A model generated the notes under the pieces. That model ran no database searches and had not been told where the DNA came from. It saw only the letters and a program-made list of their open reading frames with translations. A stretch of 23,466 nucleotides of DNA from Christensenella sp. UBA4379 (GTDB taxonomy: Bacteria; Bacillota; Clostridia; Christensenellales; Aristaeellaceae): NCBI GenBank assembly GCA_002391225.1, contig DGRV01000084.1, forward strand, positions 18,059-41,524, written 5' to 3'. Each line of letters opens with the position of its first letter. Within the stretch, counting starts at the first letter, position 1. This document shows positions 1-7,330 of this stretch, in pieces. Position numbers and translations under genes: made by a program.

Positions 1-1127
1 TCCACGTCGTCCACGTCGATGCCGCGGGCGGCCACGTCGGTGCAGACCAGGATGGAGAGCTTGCCCTTCTTGAACTTGGTCATGATCTCGCTGCGCTTGT
101 TCTGGGCGATGTCCCCGTGAAGCTCGTCGGCGTCAAAGCCGTTCTTCTGGAGCATGGAGCACAGGCGGTGGGCCATGAACTTGGTGTTGGTGAAGATCAT
201 CACCCGGTGATAGACGTCAGAATCCAGGATGTATTCGAGGCGTTCGTACTTTTCTTCCCGGGTCACCTTGATCACGTACTGGCGGATCTTCGGGCGGTTT
301 TCATTGACGGCCTGCACGGTGATCTGGGCGGGCTCATGCTGGTACTTCCAGGAGATGGTCATCACGTCCTGGCTGGTGGTGGCGGAGTACATGACGAACT
401 GGCGGTTCTTGGGCGTCCGGTCGATGATGCGGCACACGTCCTTGATGAAGCCCATGTCCAGCATCTCGTCCGCCTCGTCCAGCACCAGGGTGTGGACGGC
501 GTCCAGGGAAAGGCTCTGCCGCTCCAGGTGGTCCAGCACCCGGCCGGGCGTGCCCACGATGATCTGGGGCTGCTGGCGCAGCTCGTCCAGCTGGCGGCCG
601 ATGGACTGGCCGCCGTAGAGCACGGCGATGCGGACCTCGGGGATATAGTAGGCGAGCTTTCGCAGCTCGTCGCCGATCTGCATGGCCAGCTCCCGGGTGG
701 GGGCCAGGACCAGCTCCTGAACGCTGGGGTCGTCTGGGTACATGTATTCCAGCATGGGGATCCCGAAGGCGCAGGTCTTGCCCGTGCCGGTCGGGGCGAT
801 GCCGATGATGTCCTGCCCCTGCATCATCAACGGGATGGTCTGCTGCTGGATGGCGGTGGCTTCGTGGAAGCCCATGCGGGCCAGGGCGCGCAGGACCTGG
901 GTGGATACGTCCAGCCCTTCAAAGCCGGTCGTGGGGATAGGGCTTTCATCCGCCATTTCTTCCGGAGAGGCCTTGTACTGGTTGGCGGGCTTTCTTGGGG
1001 TGTTCTGGCCCTTTTTCCTTGGGCCGCGCTTTCTTGGGGGGCGCTTCCTGGGCGCTTTTTCGGCGGGCTTTTCGCCGGCCGGAGAGGCCTTTGTTTCAGC
1101 CCCTAAAACTTTCTTTTCGTCTGACAC
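1..1127 (-). CDS. DEAD-box ATP-dependent RNA helicase (C-terminus cut by window edge)
   Basis: An ATP-dependent RNA helicase that unwinds RNA duplexes, probably in ribosome assembly or mRNA turnover. Reading leftward, 375 codons are present and no stop is reached. The helicase motifs occur in order: Q-motif region (GF..ATAIQQQTIP), motif I APTGTGKT, Ia PTRELA, GG, TPGR, motif II DEAD (VLDEADEMLDMGF), motif III SAT, the ELHGD region and motif V (CTDVAARGID). Motif VI and the C-terminal tail lie outside the window. The first 45 or so residues are a Lys/Arg/Pro-rich extension (for example PRKRPPRKRGPRKKG), likely an RNA-binding tail. I chose the GTG at 1127 because AAGAGGA lies 6 nt upstream, inside a transcript from the consensus promoter at 1178-1206. 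An ATG further upstream is in another frame and overlaps the -10 box. The family is certain; the exact subfamily (CshA-like or other) is not. Confidence 0.95.
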   Translation of the reverse strand, partial: MSDEKKVLGAETKASPAGEKPAEKAPRKRPPRKRGPRKKGQNTPRKPANQYKASPEEMADESPIPTTGFEGLDVSTQVLRALARMGFHEATAIQQQTIPLMMQGQDIIGIAPTGTGKTCAFGIPMLEYMYPDDPSVQELVLAPTRELAMQIGDELRKLAYYIPEVRIAVLYGGQSIGRQLDELRQQPQIIVGTPGRVLDHLERQSLSLDAVHTLVLDEADEMLDMGFIKDVCRIIDRTPKNRQFVMYSATTSQDVMTISWKYQHEPAQITVQAVNENRPKIRQYVIKVTREEKYERLEYILDSDVYHRVMIFTNTKFMAHRLCSMLQKNGFDADELHGDIAQNKRSEIMTKFKKGKLSILVCTDVAARGIDVDDV

Positions 1128-1133
1128 GTTTTT

Positions 1134-1140
1134 TCCTCTT
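1134..1140 (-). promoter_or_regulatory. Ribosome binding site deciding the GTG start of the helicase
   Basis: AAGAGGA on the minus strand sits 6 nt before GTG at 1127. No ATG in the helicase frame lies between the promoter and the conserved core with comparable spacing, so this site fixes the start. Confidence 0.7.
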
Positions 1141-1177
1141 GCGTTTTCCTTCGTTGGTGTTTTCAGATACGTCTGCC

Positions 1178-1206
1178 ATTATAACAGCCATCCCCGCATC
1201 TGTCAA
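1178..1206 (-). promoter_or_regulatory. Consensus sigma-A promoter of the DEAD-box helicase
   Basis: On the minus strand TTGACA (1201-1206) and TATAAT (1178-1183) are both perfect and are separated by exactly 17 nt (1184-1200). Transcription would start near 1171, giving a leader of about 45 nt before the GTG. The -35 box lies within 6 nt of the first 22-bp direct repeat, so a protein bound there could affect this promoter. Confidence 0.85.
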
Positions 1207-1211
1207 AAAAA

Positions 1212-1286
1212 GTTGCGTATTCTGCGTTCTGAGCAAAAAGTTACGTATTCTGCGTTCTGAGTGTGTTGCGTATTCTGCGTTCTGAG
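1212..1286. repeat. Three tandem copies of a 22-bp direct repeat between divergent promoters
   Basis: Copies lie at 1212-1233, 1240-1261 and 1265-1286. The core is CGTATTCTGCGTTCTGAG; the first and third copies begin GTTG and the second GTTA, with no other difference. The gaps are 6 nt (CAAAA-rich) and 3 nt. Each unit contains a second-level repeat, TTCTG-CG-TTCTG. The third copy supplies the -35 region of the pgsA promoter and the first ends next to the helicase -35. This may be an operator array or a tandem duplication; I know no named regulator for the sequence. Confidence 0.85.
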
Positions 1287-1295
1287 TGATATAAT
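1266..1295 (+). promoter_or_regulatory. Probable promoter of the pgsA operon
   Basis: A perfect -10 box TATAAT (1290-1295) follows TTGCGT (1266-1271) with an 18-nt spacer. The -35 matches the consensus only in its first half and lies inside the third 22-bp repeat. The start point would be near 1302, about 30 nt before the chosen pgsA ATG. The ATG at 1307 would be too near the 5' end to carry a ribosome binding site. Confidence 0.6.
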
Positions 1296-1330
1296 CAGAA
1301 CCGATCATGTTTTTTCCCGGAGGACTGACG

Positions 1331-1912
1331 ATGAAAGAAGCAAGACCGGATCAGATCTGGACGATTCCCAATGTTCTGACGATGATCCGTTTGGCCCTGA
1401 TCCCGCTGTACTGGGTGCTGATGGTGAAAGGACAGACCTATCAAGCCCTGGCGGTCTATGTGACCGCTTCCCTGACCGACCTGGCGGACGGCTACATCGC
1501 CCGCAAATACCACCAGATCACCAACTTCGGCAAGCTCATGGACCCGGTGGCCGACAAGGTGATGGTGCTGAGCGTGATGCTCTCCATGGTCCTGCCCCTG
1601 GGCGGGCGGGAGCCGGTGCTGCCCTGGGCCCCCTTTATTATTCTGCTGTCCAAGGAGCTTTTGATGATCCTGGGCGGGGCCTACATGCTCAAAAAGGGCG
1701 TGGTGGTGTACGCCTTTAAAATCGGCAAGATCGCCCAGCTGTTCATGGTGCTGTCCCTGATCGCCGCCTTCTTCCACGAGCAGTGGAAGGCCTGGGGCTT
1801 CCCGCTCCATCTCTACCTTCTGTGGACGGCGGTGGGGCTCACGCTCTGCGCCCTGTTCGTCTACGCGAGGGACTGCTACAAAAAGCTCAAGGAGGCGCCG
1901 GATGCCCTATGA
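1331..1912 (+). CDS. pgsA: CDP-diacylglycerol--glycerol-3-phosphate 3-phosphatidyltransferase
   Basis: An integral membrane enzyme that transfers a phosphatidyl group from CDP-diacylglycerol to glycerol 3-phosphate, the committed step to phosphatidylglycerol and cardiolipin. The CDP-alcohol phosphatidyltransferase signature D-x2-DG-x2-AR-x8-G-x3-D-x3-D is complete (D50, D53, G54, A57, R58, G67, D71, D75). Several hydrophobic segments follow, and the 193-residue length is typical of PgsA. The N-terminus TIPNVLTMIRL is also family-typical. I chose ATG 1331 because GGAGGA lies 6-7 nt upstream. It is the first gene after the promoter at 1266-1295, and its end overlaps the next gene by 11 nt, so translation is probably coupled. 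Related CDP-alcohol transferases share the signature, but the N-terminal sequence and length favour PgsA. Confidence 0.9.
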   Translation: MKEARPDQIWTIPNVLTMIRLALIPLYWVLMVKGQTYQALAVYVTASLTDLADGYIARKYHQITNFGKLMDPVADKVMVLSVMLSMVLPLGGREPVLPWAPFIILLSKELLMILGGAYMLKKGVVVYAFKIGKIAQLFMVLSLIAAFFHEQWKAWGFPLHLYLLWTAVGLTLCALFVYARDCYKKLKEAPDAL

Positions 1913-2822
1913 TCTGACGACCCCGCTGGTGATCGCGATTTCCTCGAGGGCTCTGTTTAACCTCGAGGAAGAAAACCGCATCTTTGAAAAGGACGGGCTG
2001 GACGCCTATACCCACTACCAGCTGGAGCATGAAAAGGACATCATCCCCAAAGGGGCCGCCTTCCCGCTGGTGGAGGCCTTTCTGCGGCTGAACGAGCTGA
2101 CGAAGGATCGGCGGGTGGTCGAGGTGATCATCGTCTCCCGCAACAGCCCGGACACCAGCCTGAGGATCTTTAACGCCATCTCTGAATACGGGCTGGACAT
2201 CACCCGCGCCGCCCTGGTAGGCGGGGCGGACGTGACGCCCTACCTGCGCTCCTTCCATACGGACCTGTTCCTGTCCGCCTACGGGCCGGACGTGAAACGG
2301 GCCGTGGACGAGGGGATCGCCGCCGGCCAGATCCTGACGGGGGTGGCCCATTCGGACGCGGAGACAAGGGTGGACCAGATCCGCATCGCCTTTGACGGGG
2401 ACGCCGTCCTCTTTAACGCAGAGGCAGAGCGGGTCTTCCAGCACAACGGGCTCGAGGCCTTCACCCGCCACGAGCAGGACCGGGCCCAGGTGCCGCTCAA
2501 AAAAGGGCCCTTCGCCAACTTCCTGATGACCCTGTCCAACATCCAGGCCCTCTTCCCGGACCGGGACCAGGCCCCGATCCGCACCGCCCTGGTCACCTCC
2601 CGCAACGCCCGGGCGCTGGAAAGGCCCCTGCTGACCCTGCGGGACTGGGGGGTCCGGGTGGACGAAGCCTTCTTCCTGGGCGGCGTTTCCAAGAAAGAGG
2701 TGCTGGCCTCCTTCGGCGCCCACATCTTCTTTGACGACCAGCAGGTCCACGCGGACCCGGCCAGCGAAGTCGTCCCTTCCGCTTTGGTACCCTACCGCGC
2801 GGGAGACAACCCCGCAGAATAA
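1902..2822 (+). CDS. Cytosolic 5'-nucleotidase (NT5C1A-like, PF06189 family)
   Basis: Likely hydrolyses nucleoside 5'-monophosphates, AMP in the animal relatives, in the cytoplasm. The 306-residue protein resembles cytosolic 5'-nucleotidase I along its whole length. The N-terminal IAISSRALF corresponds to VAVSSR.LF of the human enzyme, the central RIAFDGDAVLFN (D165, D167) carries the DGDAV motif, and a C-terminal HIFFDDQ..H matches as well. There is no signal peptide. AAGGAGG lies 6 nt before the ATG. The gene overlaps pgsA by 11 nt and is followed after 19 nt by the GH28 gene, so it is co-transcribed with both. The comparison is from memory of the family; substrate preference cannot be read from the sequence. 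Confidence 0.85.
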   Translation: MPYDLTTPLVIAISSRALFNLEEENRIFEKDGLDAYTHYQLEHEKDIIPKGAAFPLVEAFLRLNELTKDRRVVEVIIVSRNSPDTSLRIFNAISEYGLDITRAALVGGADVTPYLRSFHTDLFLSAYGPDVKRAVDEGIAAGQILTGVAHSDAETRVDQIRIAFDGDAVLFNAEAERVFQHNGLEAFTRHEQDRAQVPLKKGPFANFLMTLSNIQALFPDRDQAPIRTALVTSRNARALERPLLTLRDWGVRVDEAFFLGGVSKKEVLASFGAHIFFDDQQVHADPASEVVPSALVPYRAGDNPAE

Positions 2823-2841
2823 AAATATAAGGAGAATTCAC

Positions 2842-4101
2842 ATGCTGCTGACGGAATATGCCGCTTTTTCATGCGGCGGGGCGGACTGGTCCCGCGCGTT
2901 TTCGGAGGCCGTGGCCGCGCTGAAAGCGCAGGGCGGCGGCGTGCTGACCGTGCCCGCCGGCGTGTACCCGACCGGGCCCATCGAGCTTATCAGCCATATG
3001 ACGCTGGAGGTCCTCTCCGGGGCGGAGCTCCGCTTTCATCAGGACCTGAACGCCTTCCCGCTGGTGGACCTGGAGTTTGAAGGCATCCCCGGCCCGGGCT
3101 ACAAGCCCTGCCTCTACGCCAAAAACGCCGAGGACATCACCGTCACCGGCTACGGCACGCTGAACGGCCAGGGGGATTACTGGTGGCAGCAGCTTCGGGA
3201 AAAGAAGCTCGCCCATCCCCGGCCCTATCTGGTCTGCTTTGACGGCTGCACGGACGTGCGGCTGGAAAACGTCAAGCTGACCCAGTCTCCCTGCTGGACG
3301 GTGCACCCGCTCCGCTGTGAAAACGTGGTGATCCGCGGCCTGCGCATCAAAAACCCGGCCGATTCGCCCAACACCGACGGGATCGACCCGGACGGCTGCC
3401 GGAACGTGCGGATCCTGGACTGCACCATCGACGTAGGCGACGACTGCATCGCCATCAAGTCCGGCACGGAGGACACGGTGAACGCCCTGCCCTGTGAGAA
3501 CATCATCATCGAGGGCTGCCATTTCCTGCACGGGCACGGCGGGGTGGTGCTGGGCAGCGAAATGTCCGGCGGGGTCCGGAACGTGCTGGTGTCCTCCTGC
3601 GTGTTTATCGAGACGGACCGCGGGGTTCGCCTCAAGACCCGCCGCGGACGCGGGGGAGAGGTGGCCGGCGTCCAGCTGGACAACCTGCTGATGGAAAAGG
3701 TCATGTGCCCCTTCGTGTTCAACATGTATTACTTCTGCGGCAAGGGCGGAAAGCTGCCCGAGGTGCAGGATCGGAATCCCCGCCCCGTGGGCGAGGGGAC
3801 GCCGAAGCTGCGCGACGTCCGAATCTTCAACGTCACCGCCCGCAAATGCGGGGCCTGCGCCGGCTTTTTCTTTGGCCTCCCCGAACAGCCGGTGGAGGGC
3901 GTGACCCTTTCCAACGTCCAGGTGGAGATGGACGAAGAAGCCGCCCCCGGCCTGCCCGCGATGATGAGCGGCTGCCCGGAAATGAAAGGGGCCGGCTTCT
4001 ACCTGCGCAACGCCAGACGGGTGGACCTGAGCGGGGTCCGGGTGCTGGGCGTCAACGGTCCCGTCTGCGATGCAGACGAATCCGTCCAGGGGATCTCGTG
4101 A
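2842..4101 (+). CDS. Glycoside hydrolase family 28 (polygalacturonase-like), cytoplasmic
   Basis: A right-handed beta-helix glycosidase that cleaves alpha-linked galacturonic acid residues in pectin fragments by inversion. All four GH28 signatures are present: NTDG (N177, D179), GDD (D200, D201), GHGG (H232) and RLK (R263, K265). The 419 residues start without a signal peptide or membrane segment, so the enzyme should act inside the cell on imported oligosaccharides, probably in exo fashion. Repeated short beta-strand patterns such as V.NV.I..C.F support the beta-helix. ATG 2842 is preceded by AAGGAG at 7 nt; an upstream in-frame extension would overlap the nucleotidase gene and lacks family similarity. 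Exo-polygalacturonase, rhamnogalacturonan-specific or xylogalacturonan-specific activity cannot be separated here. It is odd that it sits between a nucleotidase and an RNase gene. Confidence 0.9.
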   Translation: MLLTEYAAFSCGGADWSRAFSEAVAALKAQGGGVLTVPAGVYPTGPIELISHMTLEVLSGAELRFHQDLNAFPLVDLEFEGIPGPGYKPCLYAKNAEDITVTGYGTLNGQGDYWWQQLREKKLAHPRPYLVCFDGCTDVRLENVKLTQSPCWTVHPLRCENVVIRGLRIKNPADSPNTDGIDPDGCRNVRILDCTIDVGDDCIAIKSGTEDTVNALPCENIIIEGCHFLHGHGGVVLGSEMSGGVRNVLVSSCVFIETDRGVRLKTRRGRGGEVAGVQLDNLLMEKVMCPFVFNMYYFCGKGGKLPEVQDRNPRPVGEGTPKLRDVRIFNVTARKCGACAGFFFGLPEQPVEGVTLSNVQVEMDEEAAPGLPAMMSGCPEMKGAGFYLRNARRVDLSGVRVLGVNGPVCDADESVQGIS

Positions 4102-4132
4102 TCCTGAGATAAAAGGAAGGAAAGATCAGCCG

Positions 4133-5257
4133 ATGCGGCATATGCTTCTGGAAAGCGGCGGCGGGCAAACCGAGCTCGCCCTGCTGGATGAGGGCGGGCA
4201 GCTCACGGATTACCGGGCGTTCCCTCAAAATGGGCTCTTTGCCGAACAGGTGTACCTGGCCAGGGTGGACCGGATCGCCAAGGGCATGGGGGCCGCCTTC
4301 GTCCGCCTGACGGACGGGCAGATCGGCTTTCTGCCCTTTTCGGAGGCGTTTGAGCCGCTTTCCGGCGGGCAGACGGTCGTCGTCCAGGTCCGCAAGCCCC
4401 CTGTCGGGGAGAAGGCGGCCTATCTGACGGAGGACCTTTCCCTGGCCGGGCGCTGGGCCATTCTGCTGCCGAGGTCTACAAAAACAGCCGTTTCCTCCCG
4501 GGTGACGGATGAGGAAGTGAAGGCCGCCCTGCTGAAGACGGCCCGGAGCCTGACGCCAGATGGGATGGGCCTCATCCTGAGAAAAGAAAGCGCGGGAATC
4601 CCCGAAGCCGAGATTAGGGCCGAGATCGAAGGCCTCCTGTCCCTTTGGGATCAGATCAAAGAAAAATCGAAGGCCGCCGGCGCTCCGGCCCTCCTTTGGC
4701 CGGGACGCTCTCCCCTGGAGCGGGCGCTGGACGACTGGGAGAGGCCGGACCGGCTGACGGCGGACCGGGAAATGCCCGTCCCTCCCGGCATCGAGCTGGT
4801 GGTCCATCCCCATCCCTTTTCCCTTTATTCCGTACTGGAGCAACGGCACAGGCTGCTTCAGCGGCGGGTCTGGCTGCCCGGGGGCGGGTTCCTGGTGGTC
4901 GATCCCTGCGAGGCCATGACAGTGATCGACGTGAACACCGGCAAGAACACCGGCCGGGGGGCGGATAAAGAAGCCCTGTTCTTAAAAACCAATCTGGAGG
5001 CCGCCCAGATGATCGCCCGGCTGCTCCGGGTCCGGGGCGTCGGCGGCATCATCGTCATCGACTTTATCGACATGGAAGCGGAGGCGTCCCGGGCCCAGGT
5101 GCTCGACGCCCTCAGGACGCTTTCGCTCCGGGACCCGGTCAAATGCGTCGTCCACGGCTTTACCGCCCTGGGCCTGGTGGAGATGACCCGGAAAAAGAGC
5201 GAGATTCCATCTAAAGCGCCCCAGGACGTGAAACAGCCCGCTGTTTCGGAAGGATAA
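4133..5257 (+). CDS. rng: Ribonuclease E/G family protein, short form without Zn-link
   Basis: A predicted endoribonuclease of the RNase E/G family acting in mRNA decay or rRNA maturation. An S1-like RNA-binding segment (about residues 36-105, VYLARVDRIAKGMGAAFV) is followed by the DNase I-like catalytic domain. The metal-binding residues are kept: D266 and N268 in VIDVNTGKN, and D310 in GGIIVIDFIDM. The 374 residues stop just after GLVEMTRKK, so the CPxC zinc-link used for dimer or tetramer assembly in E. coli RNase E/G is absent. The 5'-monophosphate sensor also looks altered: the Arg-Thr pair (R169-T170 in RNase E) reads R150-K151, and the position of R373 reads A345. ATG 4133 follows AAGGAAGG by 12 nt; ATG 4142 is possible. 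It lies 31 nt after the GH28 gene and 4 nt before miaB. Confidence 0.88.
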   Translation: MRHMLLESGGGQTELALLDEGGQLTDYRAFPQNGLFAEQVYLARVDRIAKGMGAAFVRLTDGQIGFLPFSEAFEPLSGGQTVVVQVRKPPVGEKAAYLTEDLSLAGRWAILLPRSTKTAVSSRVTDEEVKAALLKTARSLTPDGMGLILRKESAGIPEAEIRAEIEGLLSLWDQIKEKSKAAGAPALLWPGRSPLERALDDWERPDRLTADREMPVPPGIELVVHPHPFSLYSVLEQRHRLLQRRVWLPGGGFLVVDPCEAMTVIDVNTGKNTGRGADKEALFLKTNLEAAQMIARLLRVRGVGGIIVIDFIDMEAEASRAQVLDALRTLSLRDPVKCVVHGFTALGLVEMTRKKSEIPSKAPQDVKQPAVSEG

Positions 5258-5261
5258 TGAA

Positions 5262-6674
5262 ATGATTCAGAAAATCACACAGGCAGAGCTGGACCGCCAG
5301 CAGGAATACGTGAGGGCCTTCCCCTCGCTGCCGGACAGGCCGATGACCTACCACATCGTCACCTACGGCTGCCAGATGAACGTGCACGATTCTGAAAAGC
5401 TGGCCGGCATCCTTGAAAGCATGGGCATGACCGCCGCCCCCACCCGGGAAGAGGCGGACTTTGTGCTGCACAATACCTGCTGCATCCGCGACAACGCCGA
5501 GCGCAAGGCCCTGGGCAACGTGACCTGGCTCAAGGAAATCAAGAAGGTCCGCCCCTCCCTGTTGATCGGGGTCTGCGGCTGCATGGTGCAGGAAGAGGGG
5601 ATGGCGGAAAAGATCCTGCGCCAGTACCCCTTTATCGACCTGGCCTTCGGGACGGGCAACATCCACTGCCTGCCCGAGCTTTTGTATAAAGCGGCCGAGC
5701 GCAAGGGCCGGGTGGTGGACGTGCCGGAAGAACAGTCCACCCTGGCCGAGGGCCTGCCCGTCCGCCGCGGAAGCCCGTGGCAGGCCTATGTGACCATCAT
5801 GTACGGGTGCAATAATTTCTGCACCTACTGCATCGTCCCTCACGTTCGCGGCAGGGAGCGCTCCCGCGAGGCAAAGGACATCCTCCGCGACGTGGAGGAG
5901 CTGGTCAAAAGCGGGACCAAGGAAATCATGCTGCTGGGGCAGAACGTCAATTCCTACGGAAAGGAGCTGGAGGGGGACTGGAACTTTGCCAGGCTCCTGC
6001 GCGAGGTGGCGAAAACGGGCATTCCCCGCATCCGCTTCATGACCTCCCACCCCAAGGACCTGACGGACGAGCTGATCGAAACCATCGCCGAAACCCCCAG
6101 CGTGCAGCGGCACTTCCACCTGCCCGCCCAGTCGGGCAACGACCGGATCCTTCGGGCCATGAACCGCCATTACGACAGGGCCCAGTATCTGGACCGTGTC
6201 CATGCTTTGCGCAAATTCGTGCCGGACATCGGCCTGACCACCGACCTGATCGTCGGCTTCCCCGGCGAAACAGAAGCCGAGTTCATGGACACCATGGACC
6301 TGGTCGAGGAGGTGGGCTACGACAGCGCCTTTACCTTTATCTACAGCCCCCGGGTGGGAACGCCGGCCGCGAGCCTGCCTGACCAGATCCCGCCGGAGGT
6401 GTCCACCGAGCGCATCGAGCGGCTGATCAAGGCCCAGGACCGGCATACGGAAAAGTGCCTTCACTCCCTGATCGGCTCAGTCCAGGACGTGCTGGTGACG
6501 GAGACCTCCCGCCGGGACGAGACCATGATGACCGGGAAATGCGGGCGGAACATCAGCATTAACTTTACAGGAACCAAGGAGGACCTGGGCAGGATCCTGC
6601 CGGTCCGCGTGCTATCCGCAGGGAGAACCACCCTGCGCGGAGAAAAATGTCTGGAGGAAAACAAAGATGAATGA
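5262..6674 (+). CDS. miaB: tRNA-2-methylthio-N6-dimethylallyladenosine synthase (MiaB)
   Basis: A radical-SAM methylthiotransferase that adds the 2-methylthio group to N6-isopentenyl-A37 of tRNAs reading UNN codons. The N-terminal UPF0004 domain has its three auxiliary-cluster cysteines (C37 in TYGCQMN, C73 in NTCC, C107 in GVCGC). The radical-SAM motif CNNFCTYC (C183, C187, C190) follows, and the last 65 or so residues have the look of a TRAM domain. The 470-residue length fits the family. GGAAGGA lies 7 nt before the ATG, only 4 nt after the RNase stop. The matching prenyltransferase miaA lies downstream at 11978, so both enzymes of this modification are in the window. MtaB or RimO are less likely because the TYGCQMN...DSE start and CIVPHVRGRERSR are typical of MiaB. 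Confidence 0.97.
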   Translation: MIQKITQAELDRQQEYVRAFPSLPDRPMTYHIVTYGCQMNVHDSEKLAGILESMGMTAAPTREEADFVLHNTCCIRDNAERKALGNVTWLKEIKKVRPSLLIGVCGCMVQEEGMAEKILRQYPFIDLAFGTGNIHCLPELLYKAAERKGRVVDVPEEQSTLAEGLPVRRGSPWQAYVTIMYGCNNFCTYCIVPHVRGRERSREAKDILRDVEELVKSGTKEIMLLGQNVNSYGKELEGDWNFARLLREVAKTGIPRIRFMTSHPKDLTDELIETIAETPSVQRHFHLPAQSGNDRILRAMNRHYDRAQYLDRVHALRKFVPDIGLTTDLIVGFPGETEAEFMDTMDLVEEVGYDSAFTFIYSPRVGTPAASLPDQIPPEVSTERIERLIKAQDRHTEKCLHSLIGSVQDVLVTETSRRDETMMTGKCGRNISINFTGTKEDLGRILPVRVLSAGRTTLRGEKCLEENKDE

Positions 6675-7068
6675 AGCGGTCATGCAAAAAGCGAAGGAGC
6701 TGGCACAGCTGATCCGCTACAGCCCGGAATACATCTGCATGATGGCGGCCCAGGAAGCCGCCGCCGGGGAAGAGGCCCTGGAGGCCATCTCCCGCGAATA
6801 TGACGATAGACGCCGCGCCGTCGAGGACATGACCCTGGCGGACGAGCCAGACTACGAGCAGATCATGGCGGGCTCCCGGGAGCTGGAGGAGCTGAGAAAG
6901 AAGTACAACGCCCATCCGCTGGCCCAGGCGGTGAACCAGTCCCGCCGGGATTTTAACGAGATGATGAACGCCGTCAACAGAGAGCTCAAGTCGGTTCTCA
7001 ATCCGGACGGGCCGGACGCCCCCGCGGGCTGCAGCGGCAGCTGCGCTGGCTGCTCGGGCTGCTCCTAA
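6667..7068 (+). CDS. YlbF/YmcA family regulator with cysteine-rich tail
   Basis: A small helical protein of the YlbF/YmcA (Com_YlbF) family. In Bacillus subtilis the relatives RicA and RicF form an iron-sulfur complex with YaaT that controls RNase Y-dependent mRNA processing, competence and biofilm formation. The 133 residues are mostly charged helix, followed by a Gly/Pro linker and a tail with four cysteines (C122, C126, C129, C132; CSGSCAGCSGC), which could bind an Fe-S cluster. The gene overlaps the end of miaB by 8 nt, and the order miaB-ymcA is the same as in B. subtilis, which supports the assignment. A partner YaaT gene is not in the window, so whether it acts the same way here is inference. 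Confidence 0.8.
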   Translation: MNEAVMQKAKELAQLIRYSPEYICMMAAQEAAAGEEALEAISREYDDRRRAVEDMTLADEPDYEQIMAGSRELEELRKKYNAHPLAQAVNQSRRDFNEMMNAVNRELKSVLNPDGPDAPAGCSGSCAGCSGCS

Positions 7069-7074
7069 ATGGCA

Positions 7075-7100
7075 CGCGAGGGGGACACGTCTCCCTCGCG
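7075..7100. repeat. Hairpin at the end of the miaB-ylbF unit
   Basis: CGCGAGGG (7075-7082) and CCCTCGCG (7093-7100) pair perfectly, and inner bases GAC/GTC extend the stem almost to the loop. It begins 6 nt after the YlbF-family stop codon. It could slow transcription or protect the 3' end, but no T-run follows, so it is not a classical terminator. Confidence 0.6.
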
Positions 7101-7110
7101 AACACCCCCT

Positions 7111-7219
7111 CGGATTTGCCTCTCGCGTCTACGACATCCAGGGCTTGCCGGCCCGTTCTCGCTGAAAACTGTCCACTGGACAGTTTTCCGGGCGCTGCGA
7201 ACCCCGGGCGGCAAATCCG
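7111..7219. repeat. 10-bp inverted repeat enclosing a central palindrome
   Basis: CGGATTTGCC at 7111-7120 is the exact reverse complement of GGCAAATCCG at 7210-7219. The pair encloses the perfect palindrome at 7164-7188, so both could form a single long branched stem. Confidence 0.7.
7164..7188. repeat. Perfect 11-bp palindrome with 3-nt loop
   Basis: GAAAACTGTCC (7164-7174), loop ACT, then GGACAGTTTTC (7178-7188). It is a strong hairpin on either strand. It ends in TTTTC on each strand, which is too short a T-tract for a confident terminator. Confidence 0.8.
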
Positions 7220-7227
7220 CAAGGAAT

Positions 7228-7295
7228 GTATTTTTGCTCCGCAGAAGTGGGGGAAATCTTCTTTTCCCAACTATGATTCTGCTTCGCAAAAATAC
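7228..7295. repeat. 19-bp imperfect inverted repeat with nested hairpin
   Basis: The arms 7228-7246 (GTATTTTTGC...GCAGAA) and 7277-7295 match at 16 of 19 positions when one is reverse-complemented. Between them GGGAAA (7251-7256) and TTTCCC (7263-7268) form a second, inner stem. Confidence 0.75.
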
Positions 7296-7330
7296 TCCTC
7301 GCGACGTACATGCCGCCGCTGCGGATTGTA

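Noticed and set aside
1212..1286. CRISPR array
   Set aside because: Only three repeats, with gaps of 6 and 3 nt, which is far too short for spacers, and no cas genes.
1096..1308. Short minus-strand frame containing MADVSENTNEGKRKRKK, which looks like a helicase N-terminus that would join the helicase by a -1 slip in an A-run
   Set aside because: Its ATG overlaps the perfect -10 box, so it would not be in the transcript from that promoter, and the GTG at 1127 has its own Shine-Dalgarno. A frameshift is not needed.
7075..7100. Classical rho-independent terminator after the ylbF-family gene
   Set aside because: The stem is strong but is followed by AACACCCC, not a T-run.
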